Source: Hexactinellida sp. DTS-2022
Taxonomy: Eukaryota > Porifera > Hexactinellida
Length of the DNA stretch: 64,000 nt
Assembly: GCA_028753945.1 (NCBI GenBank)
Contig: JAPNXP010000003.1
Span: forward strand, 1,798,001 to 1,862,000
Reading direction: 5' to 3'
Numbering within the stretch: the stretch's first letter is position 1; the number at the start of each line of letters is the position of its first letter. A program made the position numbers and the translations under genes. This document shows, one piece after another, positions 35,199 to 47,568 of this stretch. Below the pieces are notes generated by a model. It was not told the DNA's origin and did no database searches. It was given only the letters and a program-made list of their open reading frames with translations.

Positions 35199-35829
35199 TG
35201 TGTCAATTATATGATTGAATAAATAGGAAATCTAGTCTCACATTTATATACCATTCCCGAATATTGACTTCATCTAAAATCAAAGGCACTTGTAACAATA
35301 CAAATGAGCAACACTTTAATTGTTTAAGAGCGTAAATTATTTCCTGCTTTGAGAATGAAATTTATATTTTGAATATGTCTATTTTATTGCACACAAAATT
35401 AGATCAAAGGTATACGATCAAAATATATTACAATCAAACATCTAGCTATACTAAAGTCAAACATATAATGTATTTTAATATTTTAGAATATCATTATAAT
35501 TTATAATGTATTGGAGAGGATTTATAACTTATATAATTATAATTATTAATTTATTTTAATTGAAAATGGTGGGAAAATAGATAAAGGTTAATCTGTAGAT
35601 TATTAATAAAACTAAATTATTGTGAGAGACCGAAGGGCTCTTATATTCTTCTAAACTACTGAAGCTATTAAAATAATGTTACATAACTAGCTAAGTATGC
35701 TTTAATTAAAGCAAAATAATAATATAAATTATTCATAAGCAAACGCACTTTGACTGAAAATTTCAGTCAAAACGCGAACTGACTAGTCAAAACGCGTTTT
35801 GACCGAAAACGCACTTTGACTGCAACACA

Positions 35830-36360
35830 TCCATTATGTATTGATAATAATTATATTATTAGTTATTTATTTTAGCAATGATATCCACGGTTGGTTGAGA
35901 TGAGTCAACAAATACCTTATATTATATTATTTCATTTAATCCATTGTATACTCAATGTATAGTAATACTACAATTAAATAGAAGCCAGCTGGAATTTAAC
36001 AAATTAAATAGAAGCCAGCTGGAATTTAACAAGTTAAATCAATATATTTATCGCATGTAGAAACAATAGGGTAAGATTTAACAAGTTAAATCAATATAAT
36101 TATTACAAGTTGAAACAATAGAATTAGATTTACACTTTTACTGAAACTAAAGTGTGAGTAAACACAGAAATTTCTACCTCCATTTATGGCATGAATTAAA
36201 CCCATTCTTAAAATTTGTATTCTTCCATCAAACGCAAAATTATATGCTGAATCCAATGGTGAAATAAAATTGGGGGTTTAGTATAACATTTCTTTAGTTA
36301 TGGAACATAAATTCTTTGAAAGGTGTTAAAATTTGTCAAAAATTTGTTAGTTTATGCTGA
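35830..36360 (+). repeat. complex repeat family, continuation after the Ginger-like insertion
   Basis: Resumes with ATTATGTATTGATAATAA, contains two AATAGAAGCCAGCTGGAATT starts, and runs to TCTACCTCCATTTATGGC, matching 26.9-27.07 kb. Confidence 0.65.
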
Positions 36361-36589
36361 GTTTAAAGAAGTTTGCTTAATAAGGCCCCGATCGTTAAAA
36401 GGATAGTGAAGGATCGTAGATCCATTTCTAAATTAGGATCACTAAATATTAAATGTAACTTGCAACTTTCTCCTGTAACTAATCAGCCTTAGTACATGTG
36501 TTAAGAGCTCGTAATAGAGAATTGTCTAATAATTGAAGAGAAATACCAAATAGTATGTGAACAAAAGATAGTAAGGTAAAAGACTTAAC

Positions 36590-36685
36590 TTATACTAACT
36601 ACTCCATTAAGCCTATTGCTAGAGTTCGCCCTGGGTGGTAGTCAATACTAAATAGTGTTTGCTGCTACGACCCAGACTCATAACA
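36590..36685 (-). repeat. Ty3/gypsy 3' LTR portion with polypurine tract
   Basis: On the minus strand a purine tract GAAGGGGGAGTGA (36702-36690 region) precedes TGTTATGAGTCTGGGTCG, the likely LTR start. The following bases match the isolated fragment at 39767-39873 (CTACCACCCAGGGCGA). The far end of the LTR was not defined. Confidence 0.65.
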
Positions 36686-37142
36686 TCACTCCCCCTTCTA
36701 ACTAGGGATATCCGGGTTTTCTTGGGTGCCACTCTCTGGTCCCTCCGAACTCGCGTCCCAGCTGACGAAGTCCTCAAAGTGCTTGGGTGGTCTCCTGATT
36801 CCCTGGGGATACCTCCACTCTGCCTCCAGATGAGGACTGGTTGGGCTCTCTTCTTCTGCGCCAATGCTGGATTAGTCCTCTGATTCTGGTCCTCCTCTTG
36901 AGGGTCTGACTGCCCTCAGGCTGAGGATCTGTGTAAGGTTGTGGATCCCGGGCACTAATCGACGGCGCAATTGGAGTCTCTGATCCAATGTACTTTTACG
37001 TTGTCCAAGTGTACCCACTTGTTCCGCCATCTGAGCTGTAACTTGACACCAGGTCCTTTTCTTTCCAACACATCGAACGGCCCACTGAACCTGGGAGACC
37101 TCCTCAAGGCTTCCAGATACTCCCCTTAGGTATTCCTCTCAC

Positions 37143-39190
37143 TCACTCCAAGATTATTACACCATAAGTCCAGTGGGGAAGCCGGCTCCCTCCCGAAGTG
37201 AAGTAGGTGGGGTGAAAGGCGAGTGGTTGCGTTAACCATACTGTTAATATGATAGCTGACCCAGTTAAGAGTCCTGGCCATGAGCCCTTAGAGAGCTGGC
37301 GGTCTGTCTGGAGGCAGCGGATTACCTGCTTTACTAACCCTATATTTCGTTCGGCCATTCCATCCCCCTGAGGGTGGTATGGTGTCGTAGATCTCTTGTT
37401 AATTCCTGCCTTGGCACAAAAATCCCGAAATACCCTACCGTCCACATTCGCTCCCTTGTCCGTCAGAATAATTTCCGGCATACCATGTCCGCGGTATACC
37501 CAACCCTGCAGGAAGGCAGCGAGTACTGCATCTTCCCCTTGATCCCTCAAGGCCTGTACTTCCACATATCTTGTGAACTGATCCCCAATGAAAAGGAAAT
37601 ATCTGAACCCGCCCTCAAGATCATCGGCCCAAGGGAGTGTCCCTATATCCATGGATATGGCTTCTCCAGGGATCCCCTCCCCTATGTCCATCGTACTCAT
37701 AGGCTCCCTTCCACAAGTCTTATGTTTAGAACTCTGGCACGTTATGCAGCTGCGACGAAAGGATCTGACGTCCCGTACAATTCGTGGCCAAAAGAAGTTT
37801 CTCCGCAGTGCACGGGTTGTACCTGCTTGACCGAAGTGATGCTGAGCGTGTGTCAGCAGGATTGTTTCTTGGATTAGCTCAGTTGGAACCACCACTATAT
37901 TCCCGAAGTACAAAATTTTGCCAATGTTTCTCAATTTATCCGCAATCCCTTTCAACTAACCATTACATACCCGACCTTCTTGAACTATCATCTCTGTTAA
38001 TGCCTTCTGAACGACTCCATCCCCCGCCTGCCCCTCAAGGATCTTAGTAAGGAGCTTGCTCGGACCTTCTGTAATGAAAGTTCTATCCTCAAAAGTCGTC
38101 TCTCTGTTCACTACTTCATCGTAATTAAGCTCCGGATTGCGACTTAAGTAGTCTGCGACTTGGTTCCTACATCCTGGCCTGTACACAATTGTGAATGGGA
38201 GCTCTTGTAGCTCCATGAGCCAACGAGCATAGGTATGATTAGGGTCTCTCTGTGTTTTCAACCAACTAAGCGAACAATGGTCAGTGAGAATGTCAATAGT
38301 ATAAATACCAGTTGCCCCTTTGAGATAAACCTCCCATTTTCGGGTAGCCGCCACCAGGGCCCAAGCTTCCAACTGTCCAGCAGAGTAATTCTTCTGGCTA
38401 GCGCTTAAGGAAGAAGAAAAGAAGTGAACTGGGCGTAACTTCCCCGTATTCTTATCTAATTGAGAAAGAACAGCCGCTACGCCGCCAGAACTCGCGTCAA
38501 CCTCAATGTAAAACTCAGCTTTCCAGTCCGGGCGAGACAACGTGACCGGTTCCTTAGTCAGACAAATTCACAACGTCTCAAAATCCATCTCGCATCTACT
38601 GTCCCAAAACCACTGTTTCCCTTTCCTCAGTAATTCGTATAGCGGCTCGGAAATTGCCGACATACTCTGAATGTAGTACCTGTAATATTTAGCAACCCCA
38701 ATGAAACGCTGTAAGGCTGTAACACATTTTGGTTGTGAGAAATTTGGGAGCTTGCGCGTATATTCTGGTACAGGGCTCCCCCCTTTGAATGAGATTTGGT
38801 GTCCCAGAAACTCGATTGAATTGACTCCTAACTCACACTTATCCTTGCGTAGCTGCAACCCTGCTGCCTCTAAAGCCTTGAAAACATCCTTTAAGTGATT
38901 AAGGTGTTCCTCGAAGGTAGGCGAAAACACTAGGATGTCGTCCACATAAATTTCACAGTGAGCGACCTCTTCAATTCAAGCACTCTATCCATTACTTTCT
39001 GAAAAGTTGCTGGTGCGTTACAAATTACGAAGGGCATGACGAGCATCTCATACATGCCGCGAGGCGTGTGGAACGCCGTTTTTTAGACATCCTCAGGGCT
39101 GATCGGTATCGTCCAATATGCAGAAGCAATGTCGAGCTTGGAAAAGTATTTGCTCCGCTCCAGCTGCGCGTTTGGCAGACTATATTCATC
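37143..39190 (-). pseudogene. Ty3/gypsy pol remnant: reverse transcriptase, RNase H, integrase
   Basis: The order RT-RNase H-integrase is that of Ty3/gypsy retrotransposons. RT begins abruptly at ~39190 with FSKLDIASAYW, continues to the YVDDIL catalytic motif near 38945 and EFLGHQ, RNase H has IEVDASSGGVAAVLSQ, and integrase has an HHCC block (HHFGQAGT...CITC) with LTDKGANVD and the DDE glutamate in GMAERNIG. In-frame stops at about 38568 and 37956 and frame changes near 38950 and 37150 disable it. gag, protease and the amino half of RT are missing. The lower AT content and codon use differ from the surroundings, in keeping with a more recent arrival. Confidence 0.85.
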
Positions 39191-39279
39191 CCCGACCAAT
39201 TTTCTGATAATTGTGATTATTATAAATTACTTCAAATTATTATACACATTTTGCATAAAGTTGGTTGGAGATAGAGCAC

Positions 39280-39610
39280 CGAAATGTATTATCATTGAAT
39301 AGGAAGTTAAGGACGGGCTATCGATTGGATCCATTGACTAAGCTGTAACTATATTCCTTCTCGAGATATGACCTCAATCATTCAAATAACGTTTCCAAAG
39401 GCAACAGAGGAATGTGGCAACATTCCATAATTGATTCTCAGATATTTTATGTAAAATTACTCCTATATGGGTTAGTCAAAGCAATTTGTTTGAAAAAGCG
39501 AAATTGAACATTTTACATGCGTTCAAAATTTTGGCATATTTGGCTTTTTAGACAAAACGGTGACGTCATTTCGACATAGTGCTATCACAAAAATGTGCTT
39601 CTTGTACATG
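39280..39610 (+). repeat. fragment related to the 59.7-61.0 kb foldback
   Basis: Shares TATTATCATTGAATAGGAAGTTA, AGAGGAATGTG-CAACATTCC and a GAACATTT...ACGCGT/ATGCGT stretch with the right arm of the element at 59755-61021. Strongly diverged. Confidence 0.5.
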
Positions 39611-39766
39611 ACTACCATTATAAAAAAACAATTACATAAGTAGAAGCATCCTGGAATACTTATTTCGAAGAATAATTGCATTGCATATATTTTAGTTGAC
39701 TATACGAGTTCATCCATGGTCCAAGTCCATTCAACCGCGGCATTGCCATTAGACTAGAGTATAGAA

Positions 39767-39873
39767 TGCTATGCTTATGCTAACTACTCTATTAAGCCTA
39801 CTGCTAGAGATCGCCCTGGGTGGTAGTTAATTAATACTAAATAGTGTTTGATCTACGAGTCAGACTCATAACA
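39767..39873 (-). repeat. gypsy LTR fragment
   Basis: About 100 bases matching the LTR start at 36685 (shared CCCTGGGTGGTAGT, TACTAAATAGTGTTTG, CAGACTCATAACA). Too short to be a whole solo LTR. Confidence 0.6.
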
Positions 39874-40051
39874 CATGTAAACTGCTATCAAAGTGAAGTA
39901 TATTGGCTGATATTACATAAATAAGGACTAGTACGCGACAAGCAGACATCCCTCTACAACGGACAAAAGCATTGTCCCCGACGTTTCCGTTATTCGTAGA
40001 CCACTGTATTCCGTAAGGATTAAAATGAATTTATACAGTACATAATGGATA

Positions 40052-40730
40052 CTAGCGCGCTTCGCTTGCTAGGTCGCTTCGCGGCAGAACACAACCATAC
40101 ACCAACCGCTTCGCGGTTGGTGTGTGGTTGTGTTCTACTGAAAATTTCTCACACCTCGACAAGTTATTACGTCATTGTCACATTTCGAGAACCCTGAAAA
40201 TTCACTTAATCGCGCATAATTCGCGCCCTCTAAGAGTAAAAATCTGAAAATTTAATAGAACAGTATAAAAACCATACACCAACCGCTTCGCGGTTGGTGT
40301 GTGGGTAATATACTCCTAATATTGATTATAAAGCGTAAAAAGGCCTAAATAGTCAAATTTAACAATGTGAAATTTTAATAATTACGTCATCATGCGATAA
40401 TGAGTTAGCATAGTGGCGATCTGGTGTGACCAACGTGTCCGCATCATTAATGTACATGTTCTATTAAATTTTCAGATTTTTTACTCTTAGAGGGCGCGAA
40501 TTATGCGCGATTAAGTGAATTTTCAGGGTTCTCGAAATGTGACAATGACGTAATAACTTGTCGAGGTGTGAGAAATTTTCAGTGGAAACCTCAACTTGTT
40601 GGCGGGCGCCAAAAGTTACTCCTATATGTCAAAAATCAGATTTGGAAACCGTCCACTTTCTTCAATCAACTCGAACATACAAACAAATATATACACATAC
40701 CCACCCAGGCTTGTGTTTTAATAGTATAGA
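40052..40730 (-). mobile_element. non-autonomous Helitron, complete ends
   Basis: On the minus strand it starts A|TCTATACTATTAAAACAC and ends GCGAAGCGCG-CTAG|T. Two copies of the hairpin ACCAACCGC-GAAG-CGGTTGGT lie in the 3' part; the second appears to follow a partly duplicated and inverted internal segment (40140-40260). No coding sequence. Same family as 47569 and the twin at 3.07-4.14 kb. Confidence 0.85.
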
Positions 40731-40889
40731 TAGTGTGGATATAATGATATATTGGATATAGTGATATAACAGATATAGTAATAATTTGGCCAAAAACCGC
40801 ACGTCCACACCATTATCACTATATCAATTATTAAACTAAAGTAACTAAACAAAGAACGTTTAGGAATATTAATAATAGCGCTGTAGCAC

Positions 40890-42316
40890 CTAAGCAAATT
40901 AAGTGAATGATATTGATCCAAAATGTTGTACGTATATCCAGCTATCATTAAATGTTTGTTTGGAAAACCGAGTGCTTCTGATTGATTCCAAGTTGTAAGC
41001 CATTCGTTCATTCCCGCAGAAACACGATTTTATTCTCAGAAGTATTCGAATCGATTGCATTATATATCGGGTAGGGTGATATCGCTCCTTGGCATTGACA
41101 ATATGTCATTATGCATTAATTTGTTCTAGAAATGCTGGTGTTACAGAATCGTCTCCCATTAGATATTGGCGCATTGCAGTTGTTGTTTTAAATTAAAAAA
41201 TAGCCTATGCAAGAGAAACTGACTGCATATTATTCCAGGATGGAGTGTTGAGTTATTAAGTGCAGGAGCTTTACGGAGGTGACAGCCCATTGAGAGATCG
41301 TAATCATGCACCTTATGGAGGATAGACCAACGTATGTGACCATCTGGAACACGTATGAATAATTCCAGGAGAGGGAACTCAACTCTAGGGATGGTAAAGA
41401 AACGATTGTTGAGTAAATTAATACGAACATTCTTTATTAGGTAAACGGTACCAAAAAACAAATAAATTATTCGTGCTGTAAAAGGATTTCTCATGCAATA
41501 GATTTTGCTGTCAATAGGAAAAATTTTGTTACTTATTGAAAGCAGAAATATTACACTGGTGATTGTCCGATATTACGCAACGAGGCTGGAAATTTGCATC
41601 ACTTAAAACCTTGAGACAGTTGAGTATCCAATCAAACATAATATTTGAGTACAATTTCACAATTGAAACAGCTTAAATGACATACGGAACTGTCTTTTTG
41701 GAGAAATAACCATAAAGCATAGAATGCTCCTGAACATTTAAATACTTTCATTACAACCGATGATATCTTGGCCATCAAATTGCACTTGCTGCTGAAGATG
41801 CATTTCATCTAAGAGAAGAGCCACGTCATTACCAATATATCCTTCGTCGCGAAGTTTACAAAGTGCTTTAAGACGGTCAATAGGGTTTGACTTGAGTTTG
41901 CGTGATAATCCAACACTAGGTAGAGGCATGTGGCGATGCATAAATATATATGCAGCATGAGATGTGTAGAGTAATTGAAGAGCGAATCGAAGAACATGCG
42001 AAGAAGATGTACAGCCATTAGGAGAATAATTACAAAGATTTAAGAGTTCTTCAACAGGATCTATGTCAAAATTATGGGATGGATTCTTACAATAATTCGG
42101 CATATTGGTAGCATATCCAAGGAAGTAATTTTTGAATTAGATGAGTTCGTTATAAATTCGCGATTAAGAAGTAATTTCGAAACCATTACGGTTAAGAAAT
42201 GCGATCCATCGTTGTCGTAGATGAGCATTTCTCGGAAATGAAAACATTGCTTTATCAGATCCGCCAATATAACCAGAACGGCAGTTTTTAACAGAACATT
42301 TAAATAGCATACACAT
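40890..42316 (-). pseudogene. P-element-like transposase pseudogene (copy B)
   Basis: Begins at 42316 with a THAP finger in its own frame (FKCSVKNCRSG, MFSFPRNAHLRQRW) that stops near 42170. The core follows: LTSLDMLP-type start, LLLDEMHLQQQVQFDGQDII at 41.8 kb, then FGTVYLIKNVRIN at 41.45 kb and RTP-like tail pieces (NNSTLHPG, EWLTTWNQSEALGFPN) to about 40.9 kb. At least five frame changes or stops. It resembles copy A more than copy C. The bases upstream of the ATG form one arm of a foldback. Confidence 0.8.
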
Positions 42317-43092
42317 GGCCTACTTAATATACGGCCGTGTATGTCACCGAGAAGGCCAAAAAAATAGAAGGCCAATTTATAAATTTCATTCTATGCTAAA
42401 CTATGCCTCCTATAGTTGTTATTTGCTTGCATATGGGGTAATCAACCATCGCGAGTCCAATTGAACCACTTTTGAGAATCTGGCATTTGTGGTTAAGCTG
42501 TTTAGGCGCCATTTCATGGTGACGGTAACAATTTATGGTAAAATTAAAAAATATTCAAATATCTTAAATTTCATTTTGTTGCTACATTCTAATAATTTTA
42601 TAACAGGAATACTAAAATAGGATATTTTTCATACCCCAAAGGCTACTAATTCACAAAATGGCGACATTCGAAAAAAAACTTAAAATTATAAAGCAACCCA
42701 TGCTAAAATACAAGTAGTATCCGAGTTATAACTTATCATTAAAGTCCATAAAACGTATATATTGCTGGTTTATATACATTCATTCCCATTATACTATATT
42801 CTGAAAATGTATACTAAGTATATTAGCAAATTATCTTCATTTTCTCGTAATTCTTCAGACTCGAATTGTATATTTTGTATATTTGTGGTGTCATCATTAA
42901 ATGGCGCCCAAACAGCTTAACCTCAAATATCAGATTATCAAAAGTGGCCTCATTGGACTCGCGATGGTTGAATATCCCATATGCAATGCAAATAATAACA
43001 ATAGGAGGCATAGTTTAGCATAGAATGAAATTTATAAATTGGCCTTTGGCCCTCTCGGTGACATGCACGGCCGTATATTAAGTAGGACATGG
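42313..43092. repeat. foldback with ~200-bp arms at the 5' side of P copy B
   Basis: The left arm (42313-42520) and right arm (42893-43092) are inverted and nearly identical, sharing CTACTTAATATACGGCCGTG, CACCGAGA-GGCC and TTTATAAATTTCATTCTATG. The spacer is ~370 bases of AT-rich DNA. CACCGA..AGGCC resembles the terminal repeat core of P copy A. Confidence 0.8.
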
Positions 43093-43281
43093 CATACACC
43101 ATTCTTGTGAATTAACAATCTACAATAGAAGACCTTAAGTGTATCGGTTGAGGACGGTGGAATAATATCGAAACATTTTTATTTTAAACAAATGCCAATG
43201 ATTTAACTGTTGCACGCAAGAAAAATGTCCTGTGAATGTCAAGACTTATTAAAAATGTTGCAGTGCAACTTGTATGCAAAT

Positions 43282-43330
43282 CAGAGGCGGATCCAGACAC
43301 AAATCTGAGGGGGGCATAGGGGGGCAGACT
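43282..43330 (+). mobile_element. hAT end with G-runs, probably the 3' end of the hAT copy to its right
   Basis: CAGAGGCGGATCCAGACAC followed by GAGGGGGGCATAGGGGGGC. This end type is shared with the short MITEs (CAGnGGCG). It lies 200 bases beyond the stop of the minus-strand transposase remnant. A matching right end was not found. Confidence 0.5.
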
Positions 43331-43484
43331 ATTTCAGGAGGGGCTGTCTCCTCAAACTCCTAACTAAATTTCAACATACTAAAATCTTATATATCACAAA
43401 TAGTAAATTCTTAAAATGTAAATACAATAATATATAGCGAGTGAGTTATATATATATCTGTAATAATACTAAACTAAATGTATA

Positions 43485-45530
43485 TCATTGGTGCCATATG
43501 CGAAACTGAACTTTCAGGTCTGGGTGGGCACCAGTCTCCAAATCTTTTGCCCTCTCTCGGTTGATTGATAGACAAGCTAGGTCCCCAAGACGATCGTCCA
43601 ACACTGTACTTCGAAGATATGATTTGGTCTTCTTCATTGTTGAAAATGATCTCTCATTCCCTGCAGTTGTGACAGGCAAGGTCACTGCAATCCTGTATAC
43701 CTTAAAGATTTGAGTGTAACACACGATATCCTCTTTCAATGAACCGAAGAACATCCAACATAGTTCTCATTACTCTTCGTCCACCTTCGAATCTTGATGT
43801 TAGCTGAAATGGCACCGGAACACATGAATTTCAGATTTAAAACTATCAGAGTCAATCGCATAGTGGACAACAAAGGACATCAAAATGTTAAGATCGAGAA
43901 ACACTGATGATGTAGGGAAGAGGCAGGCAACTGCACTAAGGATAGTACAATTGTGACTAGAAAACCTTCCATCCAGTTCAGTTGTGAAAGTATTGATAAC
44001 CGGAATAAACAATTTATTCATATAATCCATTCTTGTCCACCGTGTCGTTGAAATATCTCTCGCATCGGACCTACATTTTCTTCTGAGTCTCTCTATCGGA
44101 GCCGGAATGTCGGATTCTGTTGTCAATCTTATCGCCTCTTCATAAATCTCATCAAGCAGTGTCTCAGATGTCAGTGAGTCCGAAAGGCTACCGATAATAG
44201 TAGAAGCCTTGCTTAGATCAATTGTATCGTCCTGCAAATAGTTTGAAGCGAGATGCTTTTTAAAAGTACCAGGCAGTAGATGAAGTCACTGTCCAACGAA
44301 TGAAGAAGCTGGATAGCCGTTTCTCTTCTTATGCCAGTGGTATTTCATCGAAGAAGTGATCAATAGTATCAATTATGGCGGGAAAATTTTCTGACAGCCT
44401 GACAGGCCTCGCCGTGGCAGCACCATCTCGTTATTGAGATTTCTTTTAATTACTTAGCTTGTAGTGTCTCGTTAACCCCTATTAGGGGCTCAGTTTTCTT
44501 CTGAATATCACGAAATTTATCATGAACGACAGACCCATAAAAAGATTGGTAGATATCAGCCAAATTGTCAAAAATTCAATGGCTTTACGAACAACTTGGA
44601 CACAGGATAGTACCACGAGATTTAGTCGGTCGGCCCAGCAATGGATATAAATAGCCCTCGAGCAGGGGCCTTGTCGCATCAGCTGTTGAACTCCTTTGAA
44701 TCTTCCGCTCATTACAGACGCGCCGTCATAACACTGAGCCACCACTGCTAATTTTGTATCCATCCCAAAGGAAAACAACACTTCTAATATTTTTGCTAGC
44801 ACAGATTAGGAATCAAGGTGTTCAGCTTTGGTGAAGTTAAAGAACACTTCATTAATCACTTCATCCAAGTAATATCTAACACAGATGCTAAGTTGTTCCT
44901 TTTTGGAAGTATCACGGCTCTCATCTACCAGTAGTGCAAAATACTCCGCTGGCTTCAACTCTTCAATTATACAATTTCTCAAAATATTAGCCATGATATA
45001 TGAAGGGTGTCATCTTGGATTATGTGGCTAGTGTATTTGGCGTTCCTAGGTCCATCAGCCAGAATGTGGCAACCACCTTATCGTGTCGACCAACGAGGTG
45101 AATAATCTCTAGGAATTTCCCACGGTTATTGGCAGCATCACTGGACTCTTCCCTGTGTCCCCTCAAAGTTATGCCCTACATAGCACAAAGTATGATAACT
45201 TCGGCAACGGATTGGATTAAATTCCGGTTTTCTAGCCTTTGTTATTCAGATGAACTACCCATCTTTTCCGTTATACAGCCTTGCTTGAGGGATTTATGAT
45301 ATCCAGACCAAAGTTCAGCAGACTTAACATGAAGCTCTGTGCTATTGTGGCCATTCATTCCTTTCCCTTTTGCTGTAGAGTTTTTCCAGTTGCAGTATCC
45401 AGATATTACCCAAGCTTCGTTCGCCATCGCTCCTCCAAAAATGACAATAGCAGCAGAACACTTTGTCTGTTAGCTGACTGTACTCCAACCATTCGTATTC
45501 TTTAACCAGTTGAACTTAAAAGAGCGAAGC
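43485..45530 (-). pseudogene. hAT transposase pseudogene (TTF finger, DUF4371-like core)
   Basis: Reading leftward from 45530: a TTF-type finger (WLEYSQLTDKVFCCYCHFW), NWKNSTAKGKGMNGHNSTE, a core with ALLVDESRDTSKKEQLSICV and AQCYDGASVMSG followed by HCWADRLNLVV, a middle with DISTTRWTRMD, and a dimerisation end VTLPVTTAGNERSFSTMK. This is the ZMYM1-like branch of hAT transposases. Frame changes near 45420, 44995, 44480 and 43800 break it. Confidence 0.85.
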
Positions 45531-45595
45531 ACTGTCCCAAATTGCGTTTTGGGATATGATTTAAGCAGAGGCCGTGATATATCATTACATGCAGT

Positions 45596-45620
45596 CAGTG
45601 GCGTAGCCAGACCTTGAGGC
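45596..45620 (+). mobile_element. isolated hAT MITE end CAGTGGCGTAGCCAG
   Basis: Same end sequence as 63663 and near-identical to 30719. No partner end or duplication of the flank CATGCAGT was found. Confidence 0.45.
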
Positions 45621-45641
45621 CAACCTGGGCACACTTGCATA

Positions 45642-45955
45642 CCTCCCAACCGTACAGGGATTCTGTATATAGTACAGTGATTTTGACCATTTTGGCTAGA
45701 CCATACAGGGATTTTTAAACTTGTACAGGGATTTTTAGCTAGGGTAAGATTATTGATTGTGAGTCTATTAATACCTAAACATGTCTACACCATCTAAATA
45801 TAGCATTTTTTTGTGTAAATAATCTGTTCCTATTCGAGCATACAGGGATTCCCTGTACAGTCTATATAAACTGATGTTTTCACCTTTACAAGAAAGATCT
45901 TTTTGGGGTGTACAGGGATTTTGGTCAATGTACAGGGGGAAATAGGAGCCTCGTT
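45642..45955. repeat. GTACAGGGATT repeat element
   Basis: Starts CCTCCCAACCGTACAGGGA, has several GTACAGGGATTTTT copies and ends TGTACAGGGGGAAAT-AGGAGCCTCG. The related sequence at 55556-55890 runs in the opposite orientation. Confidence 0.6.
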
Positions 45956-45959
45956 TGTA

Positions 45960-47560
45960 CTGAACAACAATTGACTAATCTAGAATACTTCCAATTGAAT
46001 TTAGGGTTTAATTCAGATTGAATTGTATTAGAATAATTAATAAATGCGTAAACATTGAAACGTTGTAAATATATGTATAATTTTGTTTGGTAATAACAGA
46101 AAACAGAACAATATTATTATTGGATCTACTTCGAATTTCAGGAGGGAACTACTTTGAATTTGGAAAGCAGGAGCCGGCGCGACGCTCCAACTTTTGATTA
46201 TTACAAATCCCTCAGGAAATATCATTCATTTCAATAAGTACTCCCACCTAATGATTCATTATTCAAAACAATCACTAAATCAAAATTAAGAAATTCAACA
46301 ATTCTTGGGAAATATAGAATCGTGATAAAAGCGATTTTTTGTGAAATCCATGTACAATTGTATTTAATTTGGTATAAGCTCTTCGTTCTCGGTCGTTTGA
46401 CATAGCACTCATAAACATTGACTACGAAACAGGCTTTGTTAGTTAGTGAAATTATTTCACAATAAATTAGACTCAAAGACTATTTTAGGCCCAAGAGGTT
46501 TGCAGAAATAATAGTCGTTAAAACAGATAGGATTTAATAACAAAAAGCGATCATTTTTAATTTTATTATTAGCCTCAGAAGTAGTTAAAGCAACTTGCAT
46601 ATACACTAGATGAATTGTTGTCTGTGCTGTGTGACATGTAAACAATTGTATGAGTTGCAGGACTGTAGATAAACAAATTTTCTAAAATCAAATCAAATCA
46701 AATTATTTGAAATATTTAGTTTTATTTAAACCCCTGATCAATTGATGTATTGAGATGTTATATAATTGTTTACTAATGAATCATTAGTAAGGCCACTGTT
46801 TGTTGGAATCTTGTTTCAGCTCCACCGCCCGCGTCAGATTTCACTCCCGCACGAATATTGTCATTATGGGGCTTACAATAATGAGGTGGGGCACACTTAT
46901 ATTCAGCAAATTTGATGTAATTTGACATTTTTTGGATCCAATTTCCAAAAAATCTTCACTATAAGCACCTCTAAATAAATATACATTCAATCGAGGTTCT
47001 ATAAATCTGTAATCTTTGCTACTAGTTGTTACTAAGAGAACTTTCTTAAATAGATCCGTGTGAAAATTAGTTGCTAATGAGAAAAGTTGCTAAGAAGCAA
47101 GGTTGCAATCAATTACTTCAATATTCGGGTTGTTGCCGAATATTAGTATTGGTATTTGGTTGGCAACCCAATATATTCGGTTGACCAGATAATACTTTTC
47201 GGTTCATCAGGTAGCATATTCAGGGGAAGAGAAAGCAATTTTAACTTGGTAGGGCTAAATTAAACGCATCGTCGTAGTTCAGAATGTTCAGCTGAACAGG
47301 GCCCGCCCTCCACCAGAGTGATACCGCCATGCCTAACATGAATTGGTCTCACCGTATCTTTTGTTGAGATATAGAAGAGCTTATTGACATTATAGTAATC
47401 TTAACTATATTATGAGTATATAGTAATATTAACGTGTCATCTAATTTGTTGTAAAAATGCGTACAATGGTCAATGAATATTCTATATTGATTTCGTTTAA
47501 AGTAATTGTGAATGTTATTCCTACGCAGGAACAGTTACATTTACTTGAATTTACAGTTTA
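45960..47560. other. intergenic, no gene seen
   Basis: AT-rich DNA. A small stretch at 47.13-47.22 kb repeats TTGGTTGNC/ATATTCGG motifs in both orientations. Short open frames show no recognised domain. Confidence 0.45.
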
Positions 47561-47568
47561 TTTTATAA

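Larger units (their letters stand above)
31704..35827 (-). mobile_element. Ginger-like DNA transposon with ~400-bp terminal repeats
   Basis: Both termini start TGTTGCAGTCAATGTGCG or TGTTGCAGTCAAAGTGCG and continue as inverted repeats for about 400 bases on the left (to ~32105) and 375 on the right (from ~35453). The left copy has extra TTTTGACTAGTCAGTTCGCG units. The 4-base target duplication CATC is exact (31700-31703 and 35828-35831). The only gene is an integrase-type transposase on the minus strand. TG...CA ends with 4-base duplications and an integrase fit the Ginger group. It inserted into the complex repeat family, whose uninterrupted sequence is TGCCATTCATTCATTATG. Confidence 0.85.

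Noticed and set aside
37374..38047. Plus-strand open frames of 80-167 codons
   Set aside because: Antisense shadows of the gypsy RNase H and integrase on the minus strand.
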